Shown here: piece by piece, positions 18,093 to 26,589 of the stretch
How the letters are laid out: every line of letters starts with the position of its first letter
Numbering within the stretch: the stretch's first letter is position 1
NCBI GenBank assembly: GCA_021768185.1
Contig: JAETNP010000001.1
Location: 124,001-188,000, forward strand
Length of the DNA stretch: 64,000 bases
DNA from: Oscillospiraceae bacterium
Lineage (GTDB): Bacteria > Bacillota > Clostridia > Oscillospirales > Oscillospiraceae
Direction: 5' to 3'
Program-made: the position numbers and the translations under genes
Notes under the pieces: generated by a model
Database searches by the model: none
What the model saw: the letters and a program-made list of their open reading frames with translations, nothing else
Told to the model about the DNA's origin: nothing

Positions 18093-19910
18093 ATGAGGCC
18101 GTTTATGCGTATGCGAAAGAAATACCAAGCCCTGCTGTGCGCTCTGCTGGCATTGCTGCTGTGCGCCTGCGGCGAAGCGCCGGAGGACGGTGAAGCTCCC
18201 GGCGAGAGCATCCCTCTCCAGGCGGACGTTCTGACCGTCCGCACCAACGAAGCGCTGACCACCCTGGACCCCGCCTCCGTCACCGCCCGGGGCGGCGAGA
18301 CGATCCTCTACCATCTCTATGAGAACCTCCTGCGCTGGGAGGACGGCGGAGACGGCTGGGCGGTCCTCGCCAGCGGACAGGCGGAGGATTACACCCTGGA
18401 CACCGACTATGCGGGCAACGCCACCTATACCTTCACCCTCCGGGAGGACGCCGTCTGGTCCGATGGGACGGCCGTCAAGGCCGAGGACTTCGTCTTTGCC
18501 TGGCAGCGTCTGGCGGACCCGGCCAACAACCTGCCCCACCGGGCGCTCCTGTCGGAGATCTCCGGCTACGCGGAGGTCCAGGAGACCGGGGACCCCTCCC
18601 TGCTGGCCGTCTCCGCACCGGACAGCAGGACCCTGACCGTCACGCTCCAGGGCAGCCCCGCCTATTTCCTGGAGGAGATCTGCGCGGGGGCCTACACCAT
18701 GCCCCTGCGCCAGGATGTGCCCTTCTACGCCAATCCCGTCGTGACCAACGGACCCTACACCCTCTCCGGCTTCACCCGGGAGCTGATATCCCTGGAGCGC
18801 AGCGGGACCTACTATCAGAGCGGGGCGAAGGGGCCCTCTGAGCTCCGCTTCGCCACCATAGAGGACGGCGCGGCGGACTACGCCGCCCTTCAGGCCGGGG
18901 AAACCGCCCTGGCGGTGGACCTGCCGGAGGAGCCCCTGCAGGCCCTGGCGGACAGCGGCGTCTGGACCCCGGAGCCGGTCACCGGCACCTGCGCCGTTAT
19001 TCTGAATACCCTGAAGGCTCCCTTTGACAACGAGAACGTCCGTCTGGCCTTCCATCTGGCCATTGACCGGCAGGCCATCACGGACGCCCTGGGCGGTCTC
19101 ACCGCCCGGCCTGCGCCGGGGGTGGTACCCTACGGCGTGTCCGACTACAGCAGCAACCGCCCCGCGGTGGAGGTTCCCGCCGAAGACGACGCGCCCGCCG
19201 ACCCCATGGCCAAGCCGGCGCCGGAAAAACCCAACCCCACCTGCTGGGATTTCCGTGCCCACAGCCTGGAGGTGGTCACGGCGGAGCACACCCATGACTA
19301 TGAGACAGACCTGCTCTACGCCCAGGCTCTGCTGGCCCAGGCGGGCTATCCCAATGGAAACGGCTTCCCGGAGACGGAGTACCTCTACCCCGCCGATCAG
19401 GAGAATGGCCGGGCGCTGGCCGAAATGCTGCAAACCATGTGGAAGGAATCCCTGGGCGTCTCCGTCGCCGTACGAGGCGTCAGCCAGGAGGAGTACGAGA
19501 ACGCCCTCCTCCCTGTCCTGCCGGAGGAGAGCGGGGAAGAAAGCGAAGACGGTATAGACCCCGTCCCTGCCGCCTCCTTCCAGATGGCGGCATGTGAGCT
19601 GTCCCCCGCGTACAGCGATGCGGAGGCGCTGCTGCGGCAGTGGTACAGCGGCGGCGAGGATAACATCTCCGGCTATGCCAGCGATGCCTTTGACATCCTG
19701 CTGGATTCTGCCCGGGCCTCCATCTCCCCGGATGTCCGGGACGCCTGCCTCCATGACGCGGAGGCCATCCTGCTGGAAGCCTCCCCGGTAATCCCCTTGT
19801 TCTGCCGGGGCGGCAGCTACCAGCTGGCCGTCGGCCTCGCGGGACTGTACCGCGCCCCTGACGGCGTGTTCTTCCTGCAGAACATCCACGTGGATGCAGC
19901 GGCAGGCTGA
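18093..19910 (+). CDS. Family 5 peptide-binding lipoprotein of an ABC transporter (OppA-like)
   Basis: 605 residues with a lipoprotein signal peptide ending LLALLLCACGEAP (lipobox Cys about residue 27). The mature part is a family 5 solute-binding domain: NEALTTLDPASV, LYENLLRWED, YTFTLREDAVWSDGTAVKAEDFVFAWQRL and DNENVRLAFHLAIDRQAI are typical of oligopeptide binders. An acidic insertion PEESGEESEDGIDPV interrupts the C-terminal lobe. No permease or ATPase genes are next to it, so it is an orphan binding protein, possibly using a transporter encoded elsewhere. It is cotranscribed with the helicase. Confidence 0.92.
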   Translation: MRPFMRMRKKYQALLCALLALLLCACGEAPEDGEAPGESIPLQADVLTVRTNEALTTLDPASVTARGGETILYHLYENLLRWEDGGDGWAVLASGQAEDYTLDTDYAGNATYTFTLREDAVWSDGTAVKAEDFVFAWQRLADPANNLPHRALLSEISGYAEVQETGDPSLLAVSAPDSRTLTVTLQGSPAYFLEEICAGAYTMPLRQDVPFYANPVVTNGPYTLSGFTRELISLERSGTYYQSGAKGPSELRFATIEDGAADYAALQAGETALAVDLPEEPLQALADSGVWTPEPVTGTCAVILNTLKAPFDNENVRLAFHLAIDRQAITDALGGLTARPAPGVVPYGVSDYSSNRPAVEVPAEDDAPADPMAKPAPEKPNPTCWDFRAHSLEVVTAEHTHDYETDLLYAQALLAQAGYPNGNGFPETEYLYPADQENGRALAEMLQTMWKESLGVSVAVRGVSQEEYENALLPVLPEESGEESEDGIDPVPAASFQMAACELSPAYSDAEALLRQWYSGGEDNISGYASDAFDILLDSARASISPDVRDACLHDAEAILLEASPVIPLFCRGGSYQLAVGLAGLYRAPDGVFFLQNIHVDAAAG

Positions 19911-19961
19911 ACCAACTTCTGCCCTGTTGCCGATGCAACTGCGGAGACGGCATGTCTGCGC

Positions 19962-19989
19962 TATACTGACATTGTGAACGATTTAACAG
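19962..19989 (+). promoter_or_regulatory. Rex-like operator and -10 element upstream of cooS
   Basis: TTGTGAA-CGAT-TTAACAG at 19972-19989 matches 13 of the 14 conserved positions of the clostridial Rex operator (TTGT[TG]AA N4 TT[AC]ACAA). A TATACT at 19962-19967 would place the operator on the start of the transcript. Rex senses the NADH/NAD ratio, which fits a CO-oxidising, NAD-linked cluster. The -35 region is weak. Confidence 0.65.
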
Positions 19990-20030
19990 ACACGTTTTTA
20001 TTATCATTCATGGAGGAGGAAAAACATTCT

Positions 20031-21920
20031 ATGAACAGCTGTACCGACTGCCTCAGCCGCAATACCTGCCCCAGCGCGGATAAGCCCATGGAGAACTATA
20101 TCCGCTCCCTGCCCCTGGAGACCGCCCACCACCGGGTGGCCGCCCAGGAAACCAAGTGCGGCTTTGGCCTTCAGGGCGTATGCTGCCGCCTGTGCGCCAA
20201 TGGCCCCTGCCGTATCACCCCCGACGCCCCCCGGGGCATCTGCGGGGCCAGCGCGGACACCATCGTCGCCCGGAACTTCCTGCGGGCTGTGGCCGCCGGT
20301 TCCGGCTGCTACATCCATATTGTGGAGAACACCGCCCGGCAGCTGAAAAATACCGGCCTGCACAAGGACAAAATCCGGAGCGAGAAAGCCCTGAACCATC
20401 TGGCGGAGCTCTTCGGCGTCACCGGGACCGACAAGTACGATCTGTGCGTAAAGGTGGCGGACGCGGTGCTCTCCGACCTGTACCGGCCGGAGTATGAACC
20501 CATGGAGCTGGTGGAGAAGCTGGCCTACGCTCCCCGGGTAAAGAAGTGGAAGGAGCTGGGCATCATGCCCGGCGGCGCAAAGGGCGAGGTGTTCAACAAC
20601 ATCGTCAAAACCTCCACCAACCTCAGCTCCGACCCGGTGGAGATGCTGGTAAGCTGCCTACGTCTGGGCATCTCCACTGGCCTCTACGGCCTCCAGCTGA
20701 CCAACCTGCTCAACGACGTGGTGCTGGGAGACCCGGAGATCCGTCCCGCACCGGTGGGCATGAACGTCATCGACCCCGATTACATCAATATCCTGATCAC
20801 CGGGCATCAGCACTCCCTGTTTACCTACATCCAGGACCGCCTGCTGGACGCGGACGTGGTGGAGAAGGCCAAGGCCGCAGGGGCCAAGGGCTTCAAGCTG
20901 GTGGGCTGCACCTGCGTGGGACAGGACCTCCAGCTGCGGGGGGCGCATTACACCGAGATCTTCGACGGCCACGCGGGGAACAACTATATCTCCGAGGCGG
21001 TGCTGTCCTGCGGCGCTATCGACGCGGTGCTCAGCGAGTTCAACTGCACCCTGCCGGGCATCGAGGCCATCTGCGACGAGCTGAAGATCAAGCAGATCTG
21101 CCTAGACGTGGTGGCCAAGAAGGCCAACGCAGAGTACATCCCCTTCCACTACGAGACCCGGCAGGCGGACGGCGACCGGATCATCGACGAGATCATCGCC
21201 GCTTATAAGGAGCGCCGGGGCAATGTCCCCATGAACCTGTTCACCGACCACGGCAACAAGAATACGCTGACCGGCGTCAGTGAGGGAAGCCTCAAGGCCT
21301 TCCTGGGCGGCAGCTGGAAGCCCCTCATCGACCTCATCGTGGCCGGCAAGATTAAGGGCCTGGCCGGCGTGGTGGGCTGCTCCAGCGTGGCCTATGGGCA
21401 TGACACGCTGACCGCCGAGCTGACCAAGGAGCTGATTGCCAAGGACATCCTGGTTCTGACGGCGGGCTGCTCCTCCGGCGGACTGGAGAACATCGGCCTC
21501 ATGACCCCCGAGGCCGCCGAGCTGGCGGGTCCCAACCTCAAAGCGGTCTGCAAGGAGCTGGGCATTCCCCCGGTGCTGAACTTCGGGCCGTGCCTCGCCA
21601 TCGGACGGCTGGAGATCGTGGCCACCGAGATTGCCGAAGAGCTGGGCGTGGACCTGCCCCAGCTGCCCCTGGTCCTCTCCGCCGCCCAGTGGCTGGAGGA
21701 GCAGGCGCTGGCGGACGGCGCGTTCGCCCTGGCACTGGGCCTGCCCCTGCATCTGGGCGTGCCGCCCTTTATCACCGGCAGCAAGCTGGTGACCAAGGTG
21801 CTGACCGAGGATATGGTGGGCCTCACCGGCGGACGGGTCATTGTGGACGGCGACGGCAAGTCCGCGGCCAACACCCTGGAGGCCATCATCGAGGAGAAGC
21901 GCAAGGCCCTGAATATTTGA
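20031..21920 (+). CDS. cooS: Carbon monoxide dehydrogenase, catalytic subunit
   Basis: Oxidises CO with water to CO2 at a Ni-Fe-S C-cluster. 629 residues from ATG 20031, ten bases after GGAGGAGGA; upstream in-frame codons are rejected. The N-terminus has Cys clusters CTDCLSRNTC and TKCGFGLQGVCCRLCANGPCRI (B- and D-cluster ligands). GHQHSLFTYIQDR, GCTCVGQDLQLRG and VVGCSSVAYGHDT hold the His/Cys of the C-cluster region. No acetyl-CoA synthase genes are nearby, so it is the stand-alone type. First of a cooS-cooF-oxidoreductase operon with a Rex-like site. Confidence 0.96.
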   Translation: MNSCTDCLSRNTCPSADKPMENYIRSLPLETAHHRVAAQETKCGFGLQGVCCRLCANGPCRITPDAPRGICGASADTIVARNFLRAVAAGSGCYIHIVENTARQLKNTGLHKDKIRSEKALNHLAELFGVTGTDKYDLCVKVADAVLSDLYRPEYEPMELVEKLAYAPRVKKWKELGIMPGGAKGEVFNNIVKTSTNLSSDPVEMLVSCLRLGISTGLYGLQLTNLLNDVVLGDPEIRPAPVGMNVIDPDYINILITGHQHSLFTYIQDRLLDADVVEKAKAAGAKGFKLVGCTCVGQDLQLRGAHYTEIFDGHAGNNYISEAVLSCGAIDAVLSEFNCTLPGIEAICDELKIKQICLDVVAKKANAEYIPFHYETRQADGDRIIDEIIAAYKERRGNVPMNLFTDHGNKNTLTGVSEGSLKAFLGGSWKPLIDLIVAGKIKGLAGVVGCSSVAYGHDTLTAELTKELIAKDILVLTAGCSSGGLENIGLMTPEAAELAGPNLKAVCKELGIPPVLNFGPCLAIGRLEIVATEIAEELGVDLPQLPLVLSAAQWLEEQALADGAFALALGLPLHLGVPPFITGSKLVTKVLTEDMVGLTGGRVIVDGDGKSAANTLEAIIEEKRKALNI

Positions 21921-21937
21921 GGGGAGGGCGCGAGGAA

Positions 21938-22411
21938 ATGAAACGAATTTTTATTGATCCCGCCAAGTGCGACGGGTGCAAGAACTGCACCCTGGCCTGC
22001 ATGGCCTCCCACAGCGACATGACGCCCCGGAAGGGGACCCTGGAGGAGCTCCGGCAGGCCGTGTACGCCCTGGATCTCACCGACCCCGCCACCCAGTCCC
22101 GGAACCGGATCATCTCCGACGGCAAGGGCGGATACAAGCCCATCTTCTGCCGCCACTGCGACATTCCCAACTGCGCGGCGGCCTGCATGAGCGGCGCGCT
22201 GGAGAAAAATATGGAAACCGGCCTGGTGGAGTATAATTCCGACAAATGCGCGGCATGTTATATGTGCGTGATGAACTGCCGCTACGGCGTTCCGGCCATT
22301 ACGCCGGACCGGACGCGGATGGTGAAGTGCGACTTCTGCCAGCATCTGGAGGAGGGCCCCGCCTGCGTGCGGGCCTGCCCTAAAAAGGCCATCGAAGTAA
22401 GGGAGGTATGA
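21938..22411 (+). CDS. cooF: CooF-like 4Fe-4S electron-transfer protein
   Basis: 157 residues with four ferredoxin-type Cys groups: CDGCKNCTLAC, CRHCDIPNCAAAC, CAACYMCVMNC and CDFCQHLEEGPACVRAC. That is the polyferredoxin subunit layout of CooF/HycB-type proteins, which take electrons from CooS. The ATG at 21938 follows CGAGGA. It is between cooS (17 bp gap) and the flavoprotein, so it probably carries electrons from CO oxidation to that oxidoreductase. Confidence 0.94.
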   Translation: MKRIFIDPAKCDGCKNCTLACMASHSDMTPRKGTLEELRQAVYALDLTDPATQSRNRIISDGKGGYKPIFCRHCDIPNCAAACMSGALEKNMETGLVEYNSDKCAACYMCVMNCRYGVPAITPDRTRMVKCDFCQHLEEGPACVRACPKKAIEVREV

Positions 22412-22413
22412 CC

Positions 22414-23643
22414 ATGGAGCGATTTGTCATCATCGGCGCCGGCGCCGCCGGCATCAGCGCCGCCCAGGTCCTCCGGGAGTTCCGCCCCAACGACATTATT
22501 ACCGTCATTTCCATTGACGAGCACATTCACTCCCGCTGTATGCTCCACAAGTTCCTGGGGCATGAGCGGACCATTCAGGGCATTAACTTTGTGGACCCGG
22601 ATTTCTTCGAGAAGAAGGACATCTACCACATCCCCTGCCAGACCGTCAGCAAAATCGACACCGAAGCCAAGCTTGTCTGCTACGGCGAGGGGTACAATAT
22701 CCCCTATGACAAGCTGCTCATCGCCACCGGCTCCGGTTTCTTCATCCCCCCTATCCCCCACTTCCGGGAGGCCCCCAACGTATTCGGCTTCCGGGATCTC
22801 AGCGACGCGCTGAAGATCGACGAGGCCTTCGGCAAGGGCAAGCGGGTGTTCATCGTGGGCTCTGGCCTGGTGGGCCTGGACGCGGCCTCCGCCCTCTGTC
22901 ACCGGGGAGCGGAGATCACCATCGCCGAGATGGCTCCCCGGGTGATGCCCCTCCAGACGGACGACTACGCCGCCTCCGTGTACCAGAAGGTCTTTGAGGA
23001 CCACGGCTGCCGGTTCCTGCTGGGCATCGGGGCCTCGGACGCGGTGGTGGACGGCCAGGGGAACATCACCGAGGTCATCCTTTCCACCGGGGAGCACGTA
23101 CCCTGCGACTTCATCATCATGGCCGCCGGCGTGCGGCCCCGCATCCAGATCGCCCAGGCCAGCGGCATCAAGGCGGAGCGGGCCATCGAGGTGGACGACC
23201 ACCTGCGGACCTCCGCCCCGGACGTCTACGCGGCGGGCGACTGCACGGGCCTCTCCGGCGTGTGGCCGGACGCCATGGCCCAGGGCAAGGCGGCGGCGGA
23301 GAATATGGCGGGGATCGACACCCCTTACGAGAAGCCCTACCCCTTCAAGAACACCAGCAACTTCTTCGGTGTGACCATGCTGAGCGTGGGCCGGATGGAC
23401 CTGACCGAAGGCGCGGATGTCATCGTCCACAAGACGCCCAAGGAGTACAAGAAGGCCATCATCACCAACGGCAAGCTCACCGGCTATCTGTCCCTGGGGG
23501 ACATCTCCAACCACGGGCTGTACCTGCATCTCATTAAGAATGGGATTGACGTCAGCGATAAGAAGGATAAAATTTTCCGTCTGACCTTCGCGGACTTCTA
23601 CGGCATCAACGAGAAGAACGGCGAGTACGTCTATACGGTATAA
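22414..23643 (+). CDS. FAD-dependent NAD(P) oxidoreductase linked to CODH
   Basis: 409 residues with an N-terminal FAD motif FVIIGAGAAGISAAQVL, an NAD(P) motif RVFIVGSGLVGLDAASAL near residue 145, and a C-terminal FAD motif DVYAAGDCTG. This is the pyridine nucleotide-disulfide/NADH oxidase-like family without a redox-active CxxxxC. Start at ATG 22414, seven bases after AGGGAGG; an ATG at 22408 overlaps that site. With CooS and CooF it forms the known CODH-CooF-flavoprotein trio proposed to reduce NAD(P) with CO-derived electrons. Confidence 0.92.
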   Translation: MERFVIIGAGAAGISAAQVLREFRPNDIITVISIDEHIHSRCMLHKFLGHERTIQGINFVDPDFFEKKDIYHIPCQTVSKIDTEAKLVCYGEGYNIPYDKLLIATGSGFFIPPIPHFREAPNVFGFRDLSDALKIDEAFGKGKRVFIVGSGLVGLDAASALCHRGAEITIAEMAPRVMPLQTDDYAASVYQKVFEDHGCRFLLGIGASDAVVDGQGNITEVILSTGEHVPCDFIIMAAGVRPRIQIAQASGIKAERAIEVDDHLRTSAPDVYAAGDCTGLSGVWPDAMAQGKAAAENMAGIDTPYEKPYPFKNTSNFFGVTMLSVGRMDLTEGADVIVHKTPKEYKKAIITNGKLTGYLSLGDISNHGLYLHLIKNGIDVSDKKDKIFRLTFADFYGINEKNGEYVYTV

Positions 23644-23652
23644 CAGCGGTCA

Positions 23653-23692
23653 AACGGCGCCGGGGCCCTTGGACGGGTCCCGGCGCCGTTTT
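23653..23692 (+). terminator. Terminator of the cooS operon
   Basis: Long GC stem AACGGCGCCGGGGCCC / GGGTCCCGGCGCCGTT with T4 after it. It lies between convergent genes and can serve both. Confidence 0.85.
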
Positions 23693-23695
23693 CAG

Positions 23696-24229
23696 TTATC
23701 GGTATAGTATCAGACTGAACCAGGTGACGATATTGCCTCCGGCCTGGAACTCGATCCCGAACCGCTCGGCGGTGTCGATAATCAGGATGCCGTGGCTCTC
23801 CACGCAGGGGAACATTCTCTCCGGGTGGCGGCAGGGCCCCTCCGGGTAGGCGCACTTCCGGCAAATGGCGCAGGACTCCGTGGAGAGCGGATAGGTCTCC
23901 GCTCCCTGGGACCGCATCAGCTCGCTGACCTGGCGGGTGATTTCCTCGTGCTCCCCTCGGGTGGCCAGGGTGCCCTCCAGGTCCTCAATGTCGTCCACCT
24001 CGTTCATGGTGGTGATGAGCAGCGCGTGGGGATAGCTGAGGCACCGCTCCCGGCACTCCTCCACCGTCCCCACGGCGGGTGGGCAGGCCCAGCTGGTGCC
24101 GTAGCGGGTGCAGTCCGTCTCGCAGACCAGCCGCACCCGGGGCGAGAAAGTCAGCTCCGCCGTCTCAAACCATTCATATTGTACCACCGGCAGCTCCGCC
24201 AGCCGTTTCTCCAGCCATTCCCGGTCCAT
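23696..24229 (-). CDS. DUF2284-type putative metal-binding protein
   Basis: 177 residues starting at ATG 24229 after a GGAGGCGGACA site; the longer open frame crosses the promoter region. CETDCTRYGTSWACPP near residue 35 and a dense Cys block, ESCAICRKCAYPEGPCRHPERMFPC (about residues 118-142), match the DUF2284 predicted metal-binding family. The function is unknown. It faces the CODH operon convergently and could be an Fe-S protein, but no partner is evident. Confidence 0.85.
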   Translation of the reverse strand: MDREWLEKRLAELPVVQYEWFETAELTFSPRVRLVCETDCTRYGTSWACPPAVGTVEECRERCLSYPHALLITTMNEVDDIEDLEGTLATRGEHEEITRQVSELMRSQGAETYPLSTESCAICRKCAYPEGPCRHPERMFPCVESHGILIIDTAERFGIEFQAGGNIVTWFSLILYR

Positions 24230-24356
24230 TGTCCGCCTCCGCCTCTTCGGTTTTTGGCATAGTATACCACTTTTCCGGCAAAATGGGAAGAGGGATCGCC
24301 CTGCCCGCCGAAATTTGTATGCTTCTGGCATCCTTTCTGAAATTTTTCCATTTTAG

Positions 24357-24385
24357 TTGTACTTTCCATTGGGCTATGCTATAAT
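24357..24385 (+). promoter_or_regulatory. Promoter of the trpS transcript
   Basis: TTGTAC (24357-24362), 17 bp spacer, TATAAT (24380-24385) with TGC extended -10. The leader is only about 60 nt and carries no T-box. Confidence 0.85.
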
Positions 24386-24451
24386 GTGTATTTAACGTGG
24401 CTTATTGCGCACACGCGATGAAGATAAAAGAACAAAGGAGCAAACAAAACC

Positions 24452-25456
24452 ATGGACGAGAAGAAAACAATGCTTTCCGGCATCAAGCCCAGCGGCGATC
24501 TGACACTGGGCTCCTATCTGGGCCCCCTCCACCACTGGCCGAAGATGATCGAGGAGTACGACTGCTATTTCTTTATGGCGGATCTTCATGCCATCACCGT
24601 TCGCCATGATCCCGCCGCCCTGCGCCGGCGTACCCTGGAGCAGCTGGCCCAGTATATCGCCTGCGGCCTTGACCCGGAGAAATGCACCCTCTTTATCCAG
24701 TCCCACGTCCACCAGCACGCGGAGCTGGGCTGGGTCCTCAACTGCTACGCTATGTTCGGTGAGCTTTCCCGCATGACCCAGTTCAAGGACAAGTCCGCCA
24801 AAAACGCCGACAACATCAACGGCGGACTTTTCACCTATCCCTGTCTCATGGCGGCGGATATTCTGCTCTATCAGCCGGATATGGTCCCCGTGGGGGACGA
24901 TCAAAGGCAGCATGTAGAGCTGGCGCGGAATATCGTCCAGCGTTTCAACGGCATCTACGGCGACGTCTTCAAAATGCCGGAGCCCTATGTGGCCAAGGTG
25001 GGAGCCAGGATCATGAATCTGGTTGACCCCAAGGCGAAAATGAGCAAGAGCGACAAGGCAGACACCGGCCGGGTGCTGCTGATGGACGACCCCAGCCTCA
25101 TCATGAAACAGTTCAAACGGGCCATCACCGACAGCGACACTGAGCACTGTGTCCGCTACGACCCGGAGGAGAAGCCCGGCGTGGCCAATCTGATGCAAAT
25201 TTATGCCGCCGCCACCGGCAAGAGCTACGACGAGATCGAGCGGGAATTCGACGGCCAGGGCTACGGCAAATTCAAGCCCGCCGTCGGCGAGGCCGTGGTG
25301 GAAATGGTACGCCCAATTCAGGAGGAGGCCCGCCGCATCCTGGCGGACAAGGCCTATCTGGAGAGCGTCTACCGGACCGGAGCCGAAAAGGCGTCCTACG
25401 TGGCGGAGAAGACCCTGCGCAAGGTCTACAAGAAGATCGGCTTTGTAGCCAGATAA
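24452..25456 (+). CDS. trpS: Tryptophanyl-tRNA synthetase
   Basis: A 334-residue class Ic synthetase. The N-terminal SGIKPSGDLTLGSYLGPLHHW carries the HIGH-equivalent, and LVDPKAKMSKSDKAD the KMSKS loop. GDDQRQHVELARNIVQRFN is the conserved ATP/Trp site. It leads an apparent operon with the two cell-wall polymer genes (19 bp gap to the next gene). Confidence 0.97.
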   Translation: MDEKKTMLSGIKPSGDLTLGSYLGPLHHWPKMIEEYDCYFFMADLHAITVRHDPAALRRRTLEQLAQYIACGLDPEKCTLFIQSHVHQHAELGWVLNCYAMFGELSRMTQFKDKSAKNADNINGGLFTYPCLMAADILLYQPDMVPVGDDQRQHVELARNIVQRFNGIYGDVFKMPEPYVAKVGARIMNLVDPKAKMSKSDKADTGRVLLMDDPSLIMKQFKRAITDSDTEHCVRYDPEEKPGVANLMQIYAAATGKSYDEIEREFDGQGYGKFKPAVGEAVVEMVRPIQEEARRILADKAYLESVYRTGAEKASYVAEKTLRKVYKKIGFVAR

Positions 25457-25475
25457 GCAGGGGGCAGGCAACAAC

Positions 25476-26588
25476 ATGAACGGAATATTTGATCGGACCA
25501 GCGTCCTGCCGGTGATTTTCTCCCTGGTGGTGTCCCTGGCCCTGAGCTTCGCGCTGACGCCGGTGGTCAAGTGGCTGGCGGTGAAGATCGGCGCGGTGGA
25601 CGTGCCCAAGGACAAGCGCCGGATGCACGACCATCCCATCCCCCGGCTGGGCGGCCTGGCGATTTTCATCGGCTTCGTGGTGGCGGTGCTGGCCTTCGCC
25701 GACGTGGACCGGCAGCTGCGGGGCATCCTGCTGGGCGGCTGCGTCATCGTGGCCGTAGGCGTGGTGGACGACTCCCACCCCCTGGGCGCGGGCATCAAGT
25801 TTATTTTGCAGATCGTGGCGGCCCTCATCGCCATCTGGCACGGGGTGGTCATTGAGATGATCGCCAACCCCCTGCCCTTCCTGGGCGGCGAGTACTGGGA
25901 CTTCGGCATCATGGCGGTGCCCATCACGGTCATCTGGATCGTGGCGGTGACCAACTCCGTGAACCTCATCGACGGCCTGGACGGCTTGGCCGACGGCGTG
26001 AGCTCCATCGCGGCCATGACCATGCTGATCATCGCCCTGCTCATGGGCGACATGGAGATGGCGGTCATCTGCGCGGCCCTGGTGGGCGGCTGCATCGGCT
26101 TCATCCCCTACAACCGCAACCCCGCCAAAATCTTCATGGGGGACACGGGCGCCACCTTCCTGGGCTTCGTCCTGGCCACGGTATCGGTAACCGGGCTGTT
26201 CAAGCTGTACGCGGTCATCTCCTTCGTAGTGCCCTTTATCATCCTGGGCTTCCCCATTTTCGACACGGTCTCTGCCTTCACCCGCCGCATCCTCAAGGGG
26301 CAGAACCCCATGAAGGCGGACCGCAGCCATACCCACCACAAGCTCATCGACATGGGCATGAACCAGAAGCAGGCGGTAGCCACCCTGTATCTGGTAGCCA
26401 TCGTGCTGGGCCTGTGCGCGGTGATGATCGTCTCCACCGGCTATATGAAGGTGGTCCTCTCCATCGCCGCTCTTGCCGGCACTGCCTACACGGTGGCCCG
26501 GATCGCCCGCTATCCCCACGACCATCCCAAGCAGGAAGCAGACCCAGAGGCCGCCCCGGAGCCGCCGGTGGAGAAAGAGGAGGAGTAA
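25476..26588 (+). CDS. Undecaprenyl-phosphate GlcNAc-1-phosphate transferase (TagO/WecA-like)
   Basis: A 370-residue polytopic membrane enzyme that transfers sugar-1-phosphate to undecaprenyl phosphate, starting a wall or capsular polymer. Family marks: HDHPIPRLGGLAIF, VGVVDDSHPLGAG, the Asp-rich NSVNLIDGLDGLADG, PAKIFMGDTGATFLGF and the cytoplasmic HTHHKLIDMG loop with its catalytic His residues. The C-terminal tail is charged (PEAAPEPPVEKEEE). The UDP-GlcNAc 2-epimerase gene follows at once. Together they could supply the secondary wall polymer that SLH proteins bind. Confidence 0.94.
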   Translation: MNGIFDRTSVLPVIFSLVVSLALSFALTPVVKWLAVKIGAVDVPKDKRRMHDHPIPRLGGLAIFIGFVVAVLAFADVDRQLRGILLGGCVIVAVGVVDDSHPLGAGIKFILQIVAALIAIWHGVVIEMIANPLPFLGGEYWDFGIMAVPITVIWIVAVTNSVNLIDGLDGLADGVSSIAAMTMLIIALLMGDMEMAVICAALVGGCIGFIPYNRNPAKIFMGDTGATFLGFVLATVSVTGLFKLYAVISFVVPFIILGFPIFDTVSAFTRRILKGQNPMKADRSHTHHKLIDMGMNQKQAVATLYLVAIVLGLCAVMIVSTGYMKVVLSIAALAGTAYTVARIARYPHDHPKQEADPEAAPEPPVEKEEE

Positions 26589-26589
26589 C

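Noticed and set aside
16875-19889. 1004-codon open frame on the minus strand
   Set aside because: It is a shadow of the DEAD-box helicase and the peptide-binding lipoprotein on the plus strand; GC-rich codon use leaves the antisense frame open.
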